A program made the translations under genes and the position numbers. Of a DNA stretch of 64,000 bases, positions 16,800 through 26,195 are shown one piece after another. Source of the DNA: Gaoshiqia sediminis (GTDB taxonomy: Bacteria; Bacteroidota; Bacteroidia; Bacteroidales; Prolixibacteraceae); the NCBI RefSeq assembly GCF_025907915.1, contig NZ_JAPAAF010000005.1, forward strand, positions 1 to 64,000. Direction: 5' to 3'. The notes beneath the pieces were generated by a model, which saw nothing but the letters and a program-made list of their open reading frames with translations, was not told the origin of the DNA and searched no databases. Position 1 is the stretch's first letter, and every line of letters begins with the position of its first letter.

Positions 16800-18745
16800 T
16801 ATTTTACAGATTCTATGCTTTCAATGATCTTTTTATTCACTTTCACCCGGTATTTCTTTCGGAGTTCTTTTATCCAGTTGTTTTCGAGGTATTGCTGGTA
16901 ATCGGCCATATATTGCCCCCGGGCTTCATGGAGCGTTTTGGGTTGGGGCCCGACTTTGTTCCCATGTATAAAGTGCAGGTGTTCAATGAAATCGGTTGGT
17001 TTCGGTCCGAACCACACTAAATGGTCAACCAGCGAATGATCACCTTTTTCAAAAGCGCCTTTATGTGCGGTCAGTTCCTTGTTAAACTCAATTTTGAAAC
17101 GATCCTTCAGTTCTTCAACCGGAAGCTGGCTGTCGGCAGCCAGCACCTGGTCAACAAAATCACGTTCTTCCTGGCTTTGGCATTGAATCACCCAGCCCTG
17201 GAACCGTTCCCCCCACAGATACTTGTACTTGGCTTGTTTGAAATAGCGTTCCAGTCCAAGAGAATCTTCGGCGGCGACCTGCCATATTCTCTTTTCAGAC
17301 AAATTAAAAAGCAGGATGCCATCGTGATATTCCTGCACCAGGTGCCTGAACTCAGGGTGTTTTTCTTCCAATTGCTCGTCCTCGGCTTCCATGAGTTTTT
17401 TGGCTACAAACTGTTCGTATAACTGTTTCAGTTGGCTGTGGAATGTTGCTGATTGTTCAAATCGGTTCATCGCCAAGTATCTGGCAAAATCGGCAAACGT
17501 TATATTGCCATTGCTGAAGGAGAATAAAAGTTCCTCCGCGGGGGAAATATCGGCTGGTTGGATTCGCCCTCCGGTAATGGCCCTTTCGGCCTGCCGGGCA
17601 AATTCATCGAAATTATCTTCAAATGGCCGGTAGTCCCAATCCAATTTTAACCGGTTAATCAATGTTTCGTGGTTCAGTCTGTTGATGTCAGGATTGCGAC
17701 GGATTTGATCAATCAGCGATTCGCGCATCTCCTCCAGCGGGGGAACCGGTTTGTGTTCCAACCGTTTGATCAGGTGCCATCCATATGAAGTACGGATAGG
17801 TTTCGAAATTGCGCCATCCGCAGGCAGAGCGAAGGCAGCTTCTGCAAATTCGGGCAGCATGTTTCCCCGTGTAAACCACGGCAGTTCACCGCCAACCGAT
17901 GCCGAGCGCTGGTCGTCGGAATGCTGGCGTGCCAGTTGTGCAAAATCGGCTCCGCGTCGGGCCAGCATGCCTAAGCTGTCCAATTCGTGTTTCATTCGCA
18001 TGACGGCCTCTTCGCTGGTATCCGGGGGAATTCGTTTCATGATGTGGGCTACTTTTAGTTGTCCGGCGGCCGGGCGCAAATCGTGTACTTTGATCAGGTG
18101 GTAGCCAAAGCGTGAACGCACGGGCATGGACACTTCGCCCACCAGGGTTTTAAAGGCGGCATCCTCAAAGGGGAACACCATTTGAAAACTGCTGAAATAG
18201 CCCAACAGTCCTTTATTTTGTTTGGCTGAAGGGTCTTGTGAATACTGCGCGGCCAATTCGTTAAAATCTGCCCCTTCCAAAACCTGTTTGCGCAATTCCA
18301 TCAACTTATTCCAGGCGGCCAGCGTATCGGCAGGAGCGGCCTGTTCATCCAGCAAAAGAAGAAGGTGACTGGCTTTAATTTCGTGGGTTGTCCGGTAGTA
18401 GGCCGTTTCTACCTGCGCTTCGGTAAATTCGGCATTGTTGAGGTAAGGTTTAGCGAGCTCAGCCCTGTATTTTCGAAATTCGTTCCTGAATTCGGGCAGA
18501 GTGTCCAGCCCCAGTTTTTGGGCTTCATATACTTTCAGTTTGTAGTTGATAAAAAGATCAAGGTATTCTTCCGGGCTTTTCTTTTCGGCGCCAGCCATCA
18601 GATTTTGGTTGTTCTTCCGGTACAGGCGGACAAATTCTTCTTTTAAAACCGGCTGGTTATCAATGGTCATAATAACCTCGCCGCCAGGTTGGGCAAATCC
18701 CCAAAGCGGGATGGCCATAAAAAGAAGGAAAACTATCTTAATCAT
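16799..18745 (-). CDS. Large PpiC-type foldase with two parvulin domains
   Basis: A 648-residue secreted protein: signal peptide (residues about 1-18), N-terminal chaperone region, then two tandem parvulin domains. The first has 'KASHLLLLLDEQ', 'KQNKGLLGYFSSFQMVFPFE' and 'RFGYHLIKVHD'. The second has 'KVAHIMKRIPP', 'GGELPWFTRGNMLPEFAEAA' and 'SYGWHLIKRLE'. A C-terminal helical half (from about residue 370) has no motif I recognise. It is the first of the three foldase genes, 45 bp after guaB. Predicted role is folding of periplasmic or outer-membrane proteins. Confidence 0.88.
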   Translation of the reverse strand: MIKIVFLLFMAIPLWGFAQPGGEVIMTIDNQPVLKEEFVRLYRKNNQNLMAGAEKKSPEEYLDLFINYKLKVYEAQKLGLDTLPEFRNEFRKYRAELAKPYLNNAEFTEAQVETAYYRTTHEIKASHLLLLLDEQAAPADTLAAWNKLMELRKQVLEGADFNELAAQYSQDPSAKQNKGLLGYFSSFQMVFPFEDAAFKTLVGEVSMPVRSRFGYHLIKVHDLRPAAGQLKVAHIMKRIPPDTSEEAVMRMKHELDSLGMLARRGADFAQLARQHSDDQRSASVGGELPWFTRGNMLPEFAEAAFALPADGAISKPIRTSYGWHLIKRLEHKPVPPLEEMRESLIDQIRRNPDINRLNHETLINRLKLDWDYRPFEDNFDEFARQAERAITGGRIQPADISPAEELLFSFSNGNITFADFARYLAMNRFEQSATFHSQLKQLYEQFVAKKLMEAEDEQLEEKHPEFRHLVQEYHDGILLFNLSEKRIWQVAAEDSLGLERYFKQAKYKYLWGERFQGWVIQCQSQEERDFVDQVLAADSQLPVEELKDRFKIEFNKELTAHKGAFEKGDHSLVDHLVWFGPKPTDFIEHLHFIHGNKVGPQPKTLHEARGQYMADYQQYLENNWIKELRKKYRVKVNKKIIESIESVK

Positions 18746-18790
18746 CTGGACCTATTCAATTTTAACAGCTTAATACAAAAGGCAAAAAGG

Positions 18791-20266
18791 CTACTGGCGC
18801 GAACTGTAATTGGGCGATTCCCGGGTGATGGCGACATCGTGCGGGTGGCTTTCCTGGACACCATGGGCGGTGATGCGTGTAAATTTCGCATGCATCAGCT
18901 CTTCGATATTCCGGGCGCCGCAATAGCCCATCCCCGAGCGAAGTCCGCCAATCATTTGGTAGAGTACTTCGTACAACGAACCTTTGTAGGGCACTCGAGC
19001 GGTGATCCCTTCTGGGACCAGTTTTTTCATATCGTCTTCCATATCCTGAAAGTAGCGGTCTTTTGAACCGGCCTGCATAGCTTCAACCGAACCCATTCCG
19101 CGGTAAGTTTTGAATTTCCGGCCCTGGAAAATGATGGTTTCGCCCGGCGATTCTTCTACACCGGCAAAGAGGGAACCGGCCATGATGCTGTTGGCGCCTG
19201 CAGCCAGCGCTTTCACGATGTCGCCCGAATAGCGGATGCCGCCATCGGCAATCACCGGAACATCGCTGTGCTTTAATGCCTTGGCAACGGCGTAAATGGC
19301 CGAAAGCTGCGGAATGCCCACTCCGGCAACTACCCGCGTGGTGCAAATCGATCCGGGACCAATTCCCACTTTTACGGCATCGGCGCCTGCCAGCACCAAA
19401 TCAGTTGCTGCTTCGGCAGTGGCAATATTGCCGGCTACAAAGTCAATTTCAGGATAGCGCGCCTTGGCCTTCCGCAGGGTTTCCAATACTCCTTTTGAGT
19501 GCCCATGGGCTGTATCGATTACAATGGCGTCCACCTGCGCTTTTACCAACTCGTGAATGCGGTCGAGGACATCGGCGGTAACGCCTACGCCGGCAGCTAC
19601 CCGCAGGCGGCCTTTTTCGTCCTTGCAGGCCAGCGGTTTATCTTTGGCCTTGGTAATGTCTTTGTAAGTCACCAGTCCAATCAGCGTGTGGCTTTTATCA
19701 ACAACCGGCAGTTTTTCTATTTTATGTTTTTGAAGGATTTCGGCGGCCCGTTCCAGGTCGGTCGATTCGGTTGTATAAATCAGGTTTTCCGAAGTCATCA
19801 CCTCCGAAATGGGTTTGTTCATGTCGGTTTCGAAGCGCAGGTCGCGGTTGGTGACAATACCCACCAGTTTGCGTTGGTCGTCAACCACCGGGATACCGCC
19901 AATTTTGAAGGAGTGCATCAGTCCAAGCGCATCGCCAACCAGCTTTTCCCGGGAGATGGTAATCGGGTCGAAGATCATTCCGTTTTCTGCCCGTTTCACG
20001 CTCATTACCTGGCGCGCCTGCTCATCGATGCTCATATTTTTGTGGATCACGCCAATGCCACCTTCGCGGGCAATGGCAATAGCCATCGGCGCTTCGGTTA
20101 CCGTGTCCATGGCAGCAGTAACGATCGGCGTGTTCAACCGGATTGAGCGGGTAAACCAGGAGGTGAGGTCAACATCGCGGGGCAGGACTTCCGAATAGGA
20201 TGGGATCAGAAGGACATCGTCGAATGTCAATCCCTCAGAAACTACTTTATCCGTAAAAAAAGACAT
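18791..20266 (-). CDS. guaB: IMP dehydrogenase
   Basis: A 491-residue IMP dehydrogenase, which oxidises IMP to XMP with NAD+ in the committed step of GMP synthesis. The catalytic loop 'GPGSICTTR' places the active-site Cys at 308. Two CBS domains are inserted at about residues 95-205 ('[19 protein letters not shown]', '[13 protein letters not shown]'). The flap has '[10 protein letters not shown]', and the protein starts with the typical '[18 protein letters not shown]'. The length is normal. A -7 box lies upstream. The foldase genes follow 45 bp downstream without a visible terminator, so they may be co-transcribed. Confidence 0.97.
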   Translation of the reverse strand: MSFFTDKVVSEGLTFDDVLLIPSYSEVLPRDVDLTSWFTRSIRLNTPIVTAAMDTVTEAPMAIAIAREGGIGVIHKNMSIDEQARQVMSVKRAENGMIFDPITISREKLVGDALGLMHSFKIGGIPVVDDQRKLVGIVTNRDLRFETDMNKPISEVMTSENLIYTTESTDLERAAEILQKHKIEKLPVVDKSHTLIGLVTYKDITKAKDKPLACKDEKGRLRVAAGVGVTADVLDRIHELVKAQVDAIVIDTAHGHSKGVLETLRKAKARYPEIDFVAGNIATAEAATDLVLAGADAVKVGIGPGSICTTRVVAGVGIPQLSAIYAVAKALKHSDVPVIADGGIRYSGDIVKALAAGANSIMAGSLFAGVEESPGETIIFQGRKFKTYRGMGSVEAMQAGSKDRYFQDMEDDMKKLVPEGITARVPYKGSLYEVLYQMIGGLRSGMGYCGARNIEELMHAKFTRITAHGVQESHPHDVAITRESPNYSSRQ

Positions 20267-20294
20267 TGCTTGCGGTTTTTGCGTGTTTAATGGT

Positions 20295-20302
20295 CAAAAC
20301 TA
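20295..20302 (-). promoter_or_regulatory. -7 box of the guaB promoter
   Basis: Minus-strand TAGTTTTG matches TAnnTTTG and lies 28 bases upstream of the guaB ATG. It may serve the whole guaB-foldase-moxR-ostA run, because I see no other such box at the internal gaps. Confidence 0.5.
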
Positions 20303-20411
20303 CGAAAAATAAACGGATAATGCTTTTATTTGAAGTTTGCGGCAAAGCCCTAAAAAGATTAATTTTCTCTAAAATTTGTTAAGTTGGTTTCATTGCCGAA
20401 ATACTGAAAAC

Positions 20412-22319
20412 GTGAACGAGTTTCAAGCTATATTGACCAAATACTGGGGCTATTCGCAGTTCCGACCCTTGCAGGAAGAAATCATTCATTCGATTGCCGA
20501 AGGAAAAGATACCTTGGGGCTGATGCCTACCGGGGGAGGTAAATCCATAACGTTTCAGGTGTATTCGTTGTCGCGGCCCGGCATTTGCCTGGTGGTCACC
20601 CCGCTGATTTCGCTGATGAAGGATCAGGTAGAGAATTTGCAGAAGAAGGGCATCAAGGCGATGGCCATTCATTCGGGGATGAGCATGCAGGAAGTGCGGC
20701 TGGCGTTTGACAGCGCGGCTTGGGGTGATTTCAAGTTTTTGTATCTGTCGCCTGAGCGCATTGCCACCGAACGGTTTCGCGAACGTTTGCCACAAATGAA
20801 GGTGAACCTGATTGCGGTGGACGAGGCGCACTGTATTTCACAATGGGGATACGACTTTCGCCCGTCGTACCTGCGGATCCGTGAGCTACGCGAGCTGCTG
20901 CCAGATGTGCCGGTGCTGGCCCTTACGGCTACGGCCACGTTAAAGGTTGAAAAAGACATTCAGCAACAGCTGAATTTCAAATCGGAAAATGTGCTGCGGA
21001 AAAGCTTCTTTCGCGATAACCTGGCTTACCTGGTGCGCGAGCGCGAAGATAAATTGCAATACCTCCTTCAATCGGTACAAAAAGCAAAAGGTACCGGCAT
21101 TGTGTATGTGCGAAGCCGTAAACTGACCCGGGAAATTTCCGATTACCTGCGTAAAAACAAGGTTTCGGCCGATTATTACCATGCCGGGTTGACCGCAGCC
21201 AGCCGCACCAAAAAGCAGGAGGATTGGAAAGATGGCCGCACAAGGGTAATTGTGGCGACCAATGCTTTCGGGATGGGCATCGATAAGCCGGACGTGCGTT
21301 TTGTGATCCACCTGGGGCCGCCCGATTCGCCCGAAGCATATTTCCAGGAAGCGGGCAGGGCAGGGCGCGACGAGAAAAAGGCCTACGCGGTGTTGATTGC
21401 TGCCAAGTCGGACCTGCTGGCCCTGAAAAAGCAGGTGGAGAAGGCTTTTCCACCGGTTGACGTTATTAAGCGGGTGTACGATGCGCTGGGCAATTACTTT
21501 CAGCTGGCGGTGGGTTTTGGCAAGGACCAAATCCTGGATTTTAGCATTGGTGATTTTGCCGGGCGTTACAATCTGCCCATTACCACGGTGCTGAACTGCC
21601 TGAAAATTCTGCAACGCGAAGGCTACCTGGAGTTGACGGAAGAGCTGGACAATCCCTCACGGGTGCATTTTCAGGTAGAACGCGACGACCTGTACCGGTT
21701 TCAGGTGGCCAATGCCAGTTTCGACGGGTTTATCAAGTTGCTGTTGCGCTCGTATTCGGGGCTGTTTCAGAACTACGTGGGAATTGACGAAGATTTGTTG
21801 GCCAAACGGGCCAATATTTCCATCGACGTGGTTTATCGTTTCCTGAACCATCTGAATTCACACAAAATCATTCATTATATCCCCCGGAAGAAAACGCCCT
21901 TCATTATTTTTACCCGCGAACGCCTGGAAATAGGGCGCCTGAAAATATCGAAAGAAAACTATACAGATCGAAAAAATGAGTATCAGGAACGCATTGATGC
22001 TATGCTGCGCTATTCAACCAGCAAGTTGAAGTGCCGTAGCCAATTACTGCTCGAATATTTTGGTGAGAAAGGTTCGGTTCGCTGCGGGAAGTGCGATATC
22101 TGTCTGGAGCGGAACGAGCTTGGACTGAGCCAGCTTGAGTTTGACAATATTGCCCGCCAACTGAAAGAATACCTGCACGAACCCTGCCTGTTTGAGGAGC
22201 TGATTTTTAAGATCAACCATAACGAAGACAAAATCATCCAGGTAATCCGCTGGCTGATCGATAACGGCAAAATCATCCACCGCATCGACAACCGGTTGGA
22301 GTGGAGGCAGGAGGTATAA
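20412..22319 (+). CDS. recQ: RecQ-family ATP-dependent DNA helicase
   Basis: About 635 residues. The helicase core has 'FRPLQEEIIHSI', Walker A 'MPTGGGKS', Walker B 'VDEAHCISQWGYDFRPSYL' and motif VI 'QEAGRAGRD'. The RecQ-Ct zinc-binding Cys cluster ends in 'RCGKCDIC'. I take the GTG at 20412 as start because the region before the core is then of normal length; an upstream in-frame TTG at 20376 would add 12 residues unlike the family. No HRDC domain is apparent in the tail, so this is the shorter RecQ type common in Bacteroidota, which often hold several paralogues. It unwinds forked or recombination-intermediate DNA. Confidence 0.92.
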   Translation: MNEFQAILTKYWGYSQFRPLQEEIIHSIAEGKDTLGLMPTGGGKSITFQVYSLSRPGICLVVTPLISLMKDQVENLQKKGIKAMAIHSGMSMQEVRLAFDSAAWGDFKFLYLSPERIATERFRERLPQMKVNLIAVDEAHCISQWGYDFRPSYLRIRELRELLPDVPVLALTATATLKVEKDIQQQLNFKSENVLRKSFFRDNLAYLVREREDKLQYLLQSVQKAKGTGIVYVRSRKLTREISDYLRKNKVSADYYHAGLTAASRTKKQEDWKDGRTRVIVATNAFGMGIDKPDVRFVIHLGPPDSPEAYFQEAGRAGRDEKKAYAVLIAAKSDLLALKKQVEKAFPPVDVIKRVYDALGNYFQLAVGFGKDQILDFSIGDFAGRYNLPITTVLNCLKILQREGYLELTEELDNPSRVHFQVERDDLYRFQVANASFDGFIKLLLRSYSGLFQNYVGIDEDLLAKRANISIDVVYRFLNHLNSHKIIHYIPRKKTPFIIFTRERLEIGRLKISKENYTDRKNEYQERIDAMLRYSTSKLKCRSQLLLEYFGEKGSVRCGKCDICLERNELGLSQLEFDNIARQLKEYLHEPCLFEELIFKINHNEDKIIQVIRWLIDNGKIIHRIDNRLEWRQEV

Positions 22320-22336
22320 TGCGGTATAGAAAAGAC

Positions 22337-22672
22337 TCAAATCAGCAGATCGGTTTTTGCGGCCATGATAAAATCGTTGCGGTGCAGCCCTCTGATTTTG
22401 TGGGTCCACCAGGTGACGGTTACCTTTCCCCATTCGGTAAGCAGGGCAGGGTGGTGGCCCTGCTCTTCGGCCAGCGCACCTACCTTTTGCGTAAAATTGA
22501 TTGCCTCTCTGAAATTGGCAAACGAATAGGTGCGCGTTAGCTTTTTGATCCCGTCGTTTTTAACGATTTTCCACTCCGGCACTTGCGGTTTTAGCCAGGC
22601 TATCTCTTCGTCGGTAACCTGCGGCGCCCCAACCCGGCACACTTCACAGATTTGTTCGTTTAGCTTGTTCAT
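22337..22672 (-). CDS. 4a-hydroxytetrahydrobiopterin dehydratase (pterin-4a-carbinolamine dehydratase)
   Basis: A 111-residue PCD/DCoH-family enzyme that dehydrates 4a-hydroxytetrahydropterin, normally recycling the pterin cofactor of aromatic amino acid hydroxylases. The active-site segment '[20 protein letters not shown]' contains the paired His and the W/T-rich strand typical of the family. No hydroxylase gene is nearby; in many bacteria the protein may have a molybdopterin-related role instead. An N-terminal extension with Cys9 and Cys12 is unusual but minor. It is convergent with recQ and follows mnmE by 15 bp. Confidence 0.93.
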   Translation of the reverse strand: MNKLNEQICEVCRVGAPQVTDEEIAWLKPQVPEWKIVKNDGIKKLTRTYSFANFREAINFTQKVGALAEEQGHHPALLTEWGKVTVTWWTHKIRGLHRNDFIMAAKTDLLI

Positions 22673-22687
22673 CCTATTTTGTGCTGG

Positions 22688-24082
22688 TTACTTTCCGATA
22701 CAAAAATGCTTAAAGATATGTCCAAGTACTTCGTCGTTGCTGATTTCACCAGTGATTTCGCCCAGGAAATACAGGCATTCGCGGATGTCCTGTGCCAGAA
22801 AATCGCCGGAGATGTGTTGTTCCATGCCGCTTTGGACTCGTTCAATAGCTTCGTAGGCGCGGGTGAGTGCGTCGAAGTGGCGGGCATTGGTCACAATGGT
22901 ATCTTCCTCGCCAATGTTGTCGAGCGACACCACATGCTGCATTTTCGTGATCAGTTCATCCAGGTTTTCCTTGTTTTTGGCAGAAAGGAAAACCAATTTC
23001 TCTTGCTTTTTCAGGTGAAGGTGTTTCAGCCCCTCGATGGTTTCGCTGTTGCCGGTGTCCACTTTATTGGCAGTAATGATCAGGTGCTGGTCGGTGAGGC
23101 GTTCGCGTATTTTTTCGATCCGCTCAGAAACCAGGAGCAATGGATTGGTCGTATCTACAACCAGCAGTATAACACTGGCCTGTTCCAGTTTGCTGTAGGT
23201 GCGCTCAATGCCGAGGTTTTCGATGGTGTCGCTGGTTTCGCGGATTCCGGCTGTATCGAAAAAGCGGAAAGCCGTACCGTGAATGTTCACCACATCTTCA
23301 ATGACATCGCGCGTGGTGCCGTGAATGTCGGACACGATGGCGCGTTCTTCATTCAGCAAGGCATTCAGCAAAGTGGATTTGCCCACGTTGGTTTCGCCGA
23401 CGATAGCTACCGGTATCCCATTTTTAATGACATTGCCCAGTTGGTACGAGTTCTTCAGTTTCAGCACCACTGACGCAATCTGGTCAACCAGCTGCTTCAG
23501 TTGCGAACGGTCGGCAAACTCCACATCTTCCTCGCTGAAATCAAGCTCCAGTTCAACCAGGGCGATGAAATGCAGCAACTGATGGCGCAGTTTAGAGATT
23601 TCGGCTGAAAATCCGCCGCGCATTTGGTTGATGGCCACCTTTTGCGAAGTACGGTTGGTAGAGGCGATCAGGTCGGCAACGGCTTCGGCCTGCGAGAGGT
23701 CCATTTTCCCATTCAGGAATGCACGCTGGGTAAACTCGCCCGGGCGGGCCATGCGGGCTCCGTGCGAAATCAATACCTGCAAAATCCGTTGCTGGATATA
23801 CACTGAGCCGTGGCAGCCAATTTCCACCACATCTTCGCCTGTGAAAGAGTTCGGGGCGCGGAACAGAGAGACGACGACTTCATCAATAATCTCGGCCCCT
23901 TCGCGGAGGGTGCCTACGTGCAGGGTATTGGCTTTTTGACTGGCCAGTATTTTATTTTTTACTGGCGAATGAAAAACCTGTTCGGTAATTTCGATGGCCT
24001 TTTCACCTGATAAACGTATGGTGGCAATGGCCCCCATTCCGGGTGAAGTGGCGATGGCACATATCGTAGCTTGATCGAGCAT
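22688..24082 (-). CDS. mnmE: tRNA modification GTPase MnmE
   Basis: A 464-residue MnmE, which with MnmG installs the cmnm5 group on wobble U34 of certain tRNAs. The N-terminal tetrahydrofolate-binding domain starts 'MLDQATICAIATSPGMGAIA'. The inserted G domain carries 'GETNVGKSTLLNALL', 'DIHGTTRDVIED', 'DTAGIRET' and 'TANKVD'. The protein ends in the invariant 'CIGK'. I choose the ATG at 24082, not the upstream in-frame ATG at 24118, because a -7 box at 24101-24108 lies between them and the THF domain normally begins here. The pterin dehydratase gene follows 15 bp downstream. Confidence 0.97.
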   Translation of the reverse strand: MLDQATICAIATSPGMGAIATIRLSGEKAIEITEQVFHSPVKNKILASQKANTLHVGTLREGAEIIDEVVVSLFRAPNSFTGEDVVEIGCHGSVYIQQRILQVLISHGARMARPGEFTQRAFLNGKMDLSQAEAVADLIASTNRTSQKVAINQMRGGFSAEISKLRHQLLHFIALVELELDFSEEDVEFADRSQLKQLVDQIASVVLKLKNSYQLGNVIKNGIPVAIVGETNVGKSTLLNALLNEERAIVSDIHGTTRDVIEDVVNIHGTAFRFFDTAGIRETSDTIENLGIERTYSKLEQASVILLVVDTTNPLLLVSERIEKIRERLTDQHLIITANKVDTGNSETIEGLKHLHLKKQEKLVFLSAKNKENLDELITKMQHVVSLDNIGEEDTIVTNARHFDALTRAYEAIERVQSGMEQHISGDFLAQDIRECLYFLGEITGEISNDEVLGHIFKHFCIGK

Positions 24083-24100
24083 AATGAATTTTTCAGACTT

Positions 24101-24108
24101 CAAAAATA
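24101..24108 (-). promoter_or_regulatory. -7 box of mnmE
   Basis: Minus-strand TATTTTTG matches TAnnTTTG, 18 bases before the mnmE ATG. It lies downstream of the alternative start at 24118 and therefore argues against that start. Confidence 0.55.
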
Positions 24109-24226
24109 CAAAATACATCTATCCATCATTCAGTAATTACCCGAAACATCAGGCACGCCTGTTATTTAAAGTCTAATTTGTTGGCAAAAAAAATACTTCC
24201 AAAACATCGCCATAATCATTTTAGCT

Positions 24227-24234
24227 TACTTTTG
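24227..24234 (+). promoter_or_regulatory. -7 box of the GT2 gene
   Basis: TACTTTTG matches TAnnTTTG, 21 bases upstream of the glycosyltransferase ATG. No -33 element is clear. Confidence 0.5.
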
Positions 24235-24255
24235 CCTTCAAGTAAAAGATAATTA

Positions 24256-25026
24256 ATGGAGAAGAAACCCCTGATAAGTGTTGTTATACCGTGTTACAAT
24301 CACGAAGCTTACATTGAAGAAACCATTTTGTCAGTATTGAAATCAAGCTACAAGCCTCTCGAAATAATAGTAGTTAATGATGGTTCAACCGACCAGTCAG
24401 AAGCTGTTGTTAACAAGCTGGCGCGAAAGTACGAAAGTGTTGTGTTGTATAACCAGCCAAACGGGGGGCCAGCTGTTGCCCGTAACCGAGCCATTTCTGA
24501 AGCTAACGGAGAGTATATCTTGCCTTTGGATGCTGATGATCTGATATCTGCTGATTACATTGAAAGGGCAGTCGCCATATTGGAGGAACAACCGCAAGTA
24601 AAACTGGTTTATTGTGAAGCTGAGTTTTTTGGGGAGAGAAGTGGAATTTGGCAATTGCCGGATTTCAGGATTGATAAGTTGGCAAAGGATAATATGATCT
24701 TTTGCAGTGCTGTTTACCGGAAATCGGATTGGAAAAAAGCTGGAGGCTACGACGAACGTATGACTTGGGGATGGGAGGATTGGGAATTTTGGATCTCTTT
24801 GCTGAAAAATGGAGGGGAAGTTGTTAAATTACCAATTGTCGGTTTCAGGTACAGGGTCCGGCAAAATTCGAGACGAAAAAGCACGAACAAAGAAGCAAAG
24901 AAAAAAACCATTCAACTGATCAATGAAAAACATGCGGATTTTGTCCGTCAGCATTTGAATGGACCGTTGCATTATCAACGGTCATGGTCGAAAATATTTA
25001 ATTTTTTCAGAATTAGCCCTGTTTAA
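24256..25026 (+). CDS. Family 2 glycosyltransferase
   Basis: A 256-residue GT-A fold glycosyltransferase. The N-terminal 'ISVVIPCYNHEAYIEETILS' and 'IIVVNDGSTDQSE' bind the nucleotide-sugar. 'LPLDADD' is the metal-binding DXD motif, and 'WGWEDWEFWISLLKNGG' is the ED/W acceptor region. There is no membrane helix, so it is cytoplasmic or peripheral. It stands alone with its own promoter, apart from any polysaccharide cluster, so sugar and acceptor cannot be named. Flanking genes (mnmE, fabG) are housekeeping. Confidence 0.92.
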   Translation: MEKKPLISVVIPCYNHEAYIEETILSVLKSSYKPLEIIVVNDGSTDQSEAVVNKLARKYESVVLYNQPNGGPAVARNRAISEANGEYILPLDADDLISADYIERAVAILEEQPQVKLVYCEAEFFGERSGIWQLPDFRIDKLAKDNMIFCSAVYRKSDWKKAGGYDERMTWGWEDWEFWISLLKNGGEVVKLPIVGFRYRVRQNSRRKSTNKEAKKKTIQLINEKHADFVRQHLNGPLHYQRSWSKIFNFFRISPV

Positions 25027-25141
25027 CAAACACGCCAGTATATTTTTTCGGAAGCAGTCTTTCACCGATAAAACTTTTCAGTCAAACATTCTACGGTCTG
25101 ACGGAAGTTTCATCCTGCATCTGTTAAAAATTAACCTCATG

Positions 25142-25174
25142 TTGATAAGGCGACCAATCAAAGCACTATATTTG
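25142..25174 (+). promoter_or_regulatory. fabG promoter
   Basis: A TATATTTG -7 box at 25167-25174 matches TAnnTTTG, with TTG at 25142-25144 as possible -33 element (22-bp spacer). The box ends 26 bases before the fabG ATG. The 174-bp gap before fabG holds nothing else recognisable. Confidence 0.6.
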
Positions 25175-25200
25175 TTCAGCAAAAATAAAAATTGTAAAAA

Positions 25201-25947
25201 ATGAAACTACTTGAAGGTAAAACCGCCATTATCACCGGTGCATCCCGGGGAATTGGCAAAGCCATTGCTTTAAAATTTGCCGAAGAAGGCTGTAATATTG
25301 CATTTACCGACCTTTTTGAAAACGACGCCATGAAGGCTACCGAAGCCGAGTTGGCAGCTATGGGCGTTAAAGCAAAAGGTTACGCTTCAAACGCGGCTTT
25401 ATTTGCCGAGACGGACGAAGTGGTCAATAAAATTGTTGATGATTTTGGACGCATTGATGTGCTGGTGAACAATGCCGGTATTACTAAAGATACCTTGTTG
25501 ATGCGCATGACCGAAGAACAATGGGATGCCGTGATCAATGTAAACCTGAAATCGGTTTTTAACTTTACCAAAGCGGCCCAGAAAGTGATGCTGAAACAGA
25601 AATCAGGCTCCATCGTTAACCTGAGCTCGGTGGTTGGTGTGAGTGGCAATGCCGGACAATCCAACTATTCGGCCTCCAAAGCCGGTATCATTGGCTTCAC
25701 CAAATCGATCGCCAAAGAGCTTGGTTCGCGCGGTATTCGCAGCAATGCCATCGCCCCGGGTTTCATCATTACCGAAATGACCGGCGCCATTCCTGAAGAA
25801 GCACGCAAAGCCTGGGAAGCCAACATCCCGATGAAACGCGGCGGTACTCCTGAAGAAGTGGCCAAAGTGGCCTTGTTCCTGGCATCTGACCTGTCATCGT
25901 ATGTGAGCGGACAAGTGGTGAACGTTTGCGGCGCCATGAATACTTAA
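25201..25947 (+). CDS. fabG: 3-oxoacyl-[acyl-carrier-protein] reductase
   Basis: A 248-residue short-chain dehydrogenase/reductase that fits FabG, the NADPH-dependent 3-oxoacyl-ACP reductase of fatty acid elongation. Nucleotide-binding 'GASRGIGKA', 'NNAGIT', the catalytic Ser in 'NLSSVVG', Tyr and Lys in 'YSASKAG', and the 'RSNAIAPGFI' strand are all present. It ends 'YVSGQVVNVCGAMNT', near the usual FabG ending (GQTLHVNGGMYM). It is monocistronic, with its own promoter and terminator. A related SDR cannot be excluded, but the length and motifs suit FabG. Confidence 0.92.
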   Translation: MKLLEGKTAIITGASRGIGKAIALKFAEEGCNIAFTDLFENDAMKATEAELAAMGVKAKGYASNAALFAETDEVVNKIVDDFGRIDVLVNNAGITKDTLLMRMTEEQWDAVINVNLKSVFNFTKAAQKVMLKQKSGSIVNLSSVVGVSGNAGQSNYSASKAGIIGFTKSIAKELGSRGIRSNAIAPGFIITEMTGAIPEEARKAWEANIPMKRGGTPEEVAKVALFLASDLSSYVSGQVVNVCGAMNT

Positions 25948-25974
25948 TGTGAAGTAAAAAAATGAACGCATATT

Positions 25975-26006
25975 AAACAGCTGTCCAATAATGGATGGCT
26001 GTTTTC
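25975..26006 (+). terminator. Terminator after fabG
   Basis: AAACAGC-TG-TCC pairs with GGA-TG-GCTGTTT (small internal loop) across AATAAT, followed by a T-rich tail. Confidence 0.7.
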
Positions 26007-26195
26007 ATTTTCGCGAACGGCCATTCCTACGTGCGCGATGATATCGCAAAGAGCATTGTTTGTTACATTTTATTCATAAATAGTACGAGAGTTCAATCTT
26101 CGTGTTTATTATTCAAATCTTAGCTAAACATTAAAAACAGGTGAATTGTTACTTTACCAAAGTTATTTTGACTATAAAAACCGAAGTTTCAACGT

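Noticed and set aside
20376-20411. Upstream TTG start for recQ
   Set aside because: It adds 12 residues unlike RecQ N-termini; the GTG at 20412 gives the expected N-terminus.
24959-25204. 81-codon plus-strand ORF between the GT2 gene and fabG
   Set aside because: It overlaps the GT2 3' end, runs through the fabG promoter box and has no recognisable protein features, so it is treated as a chance frame.
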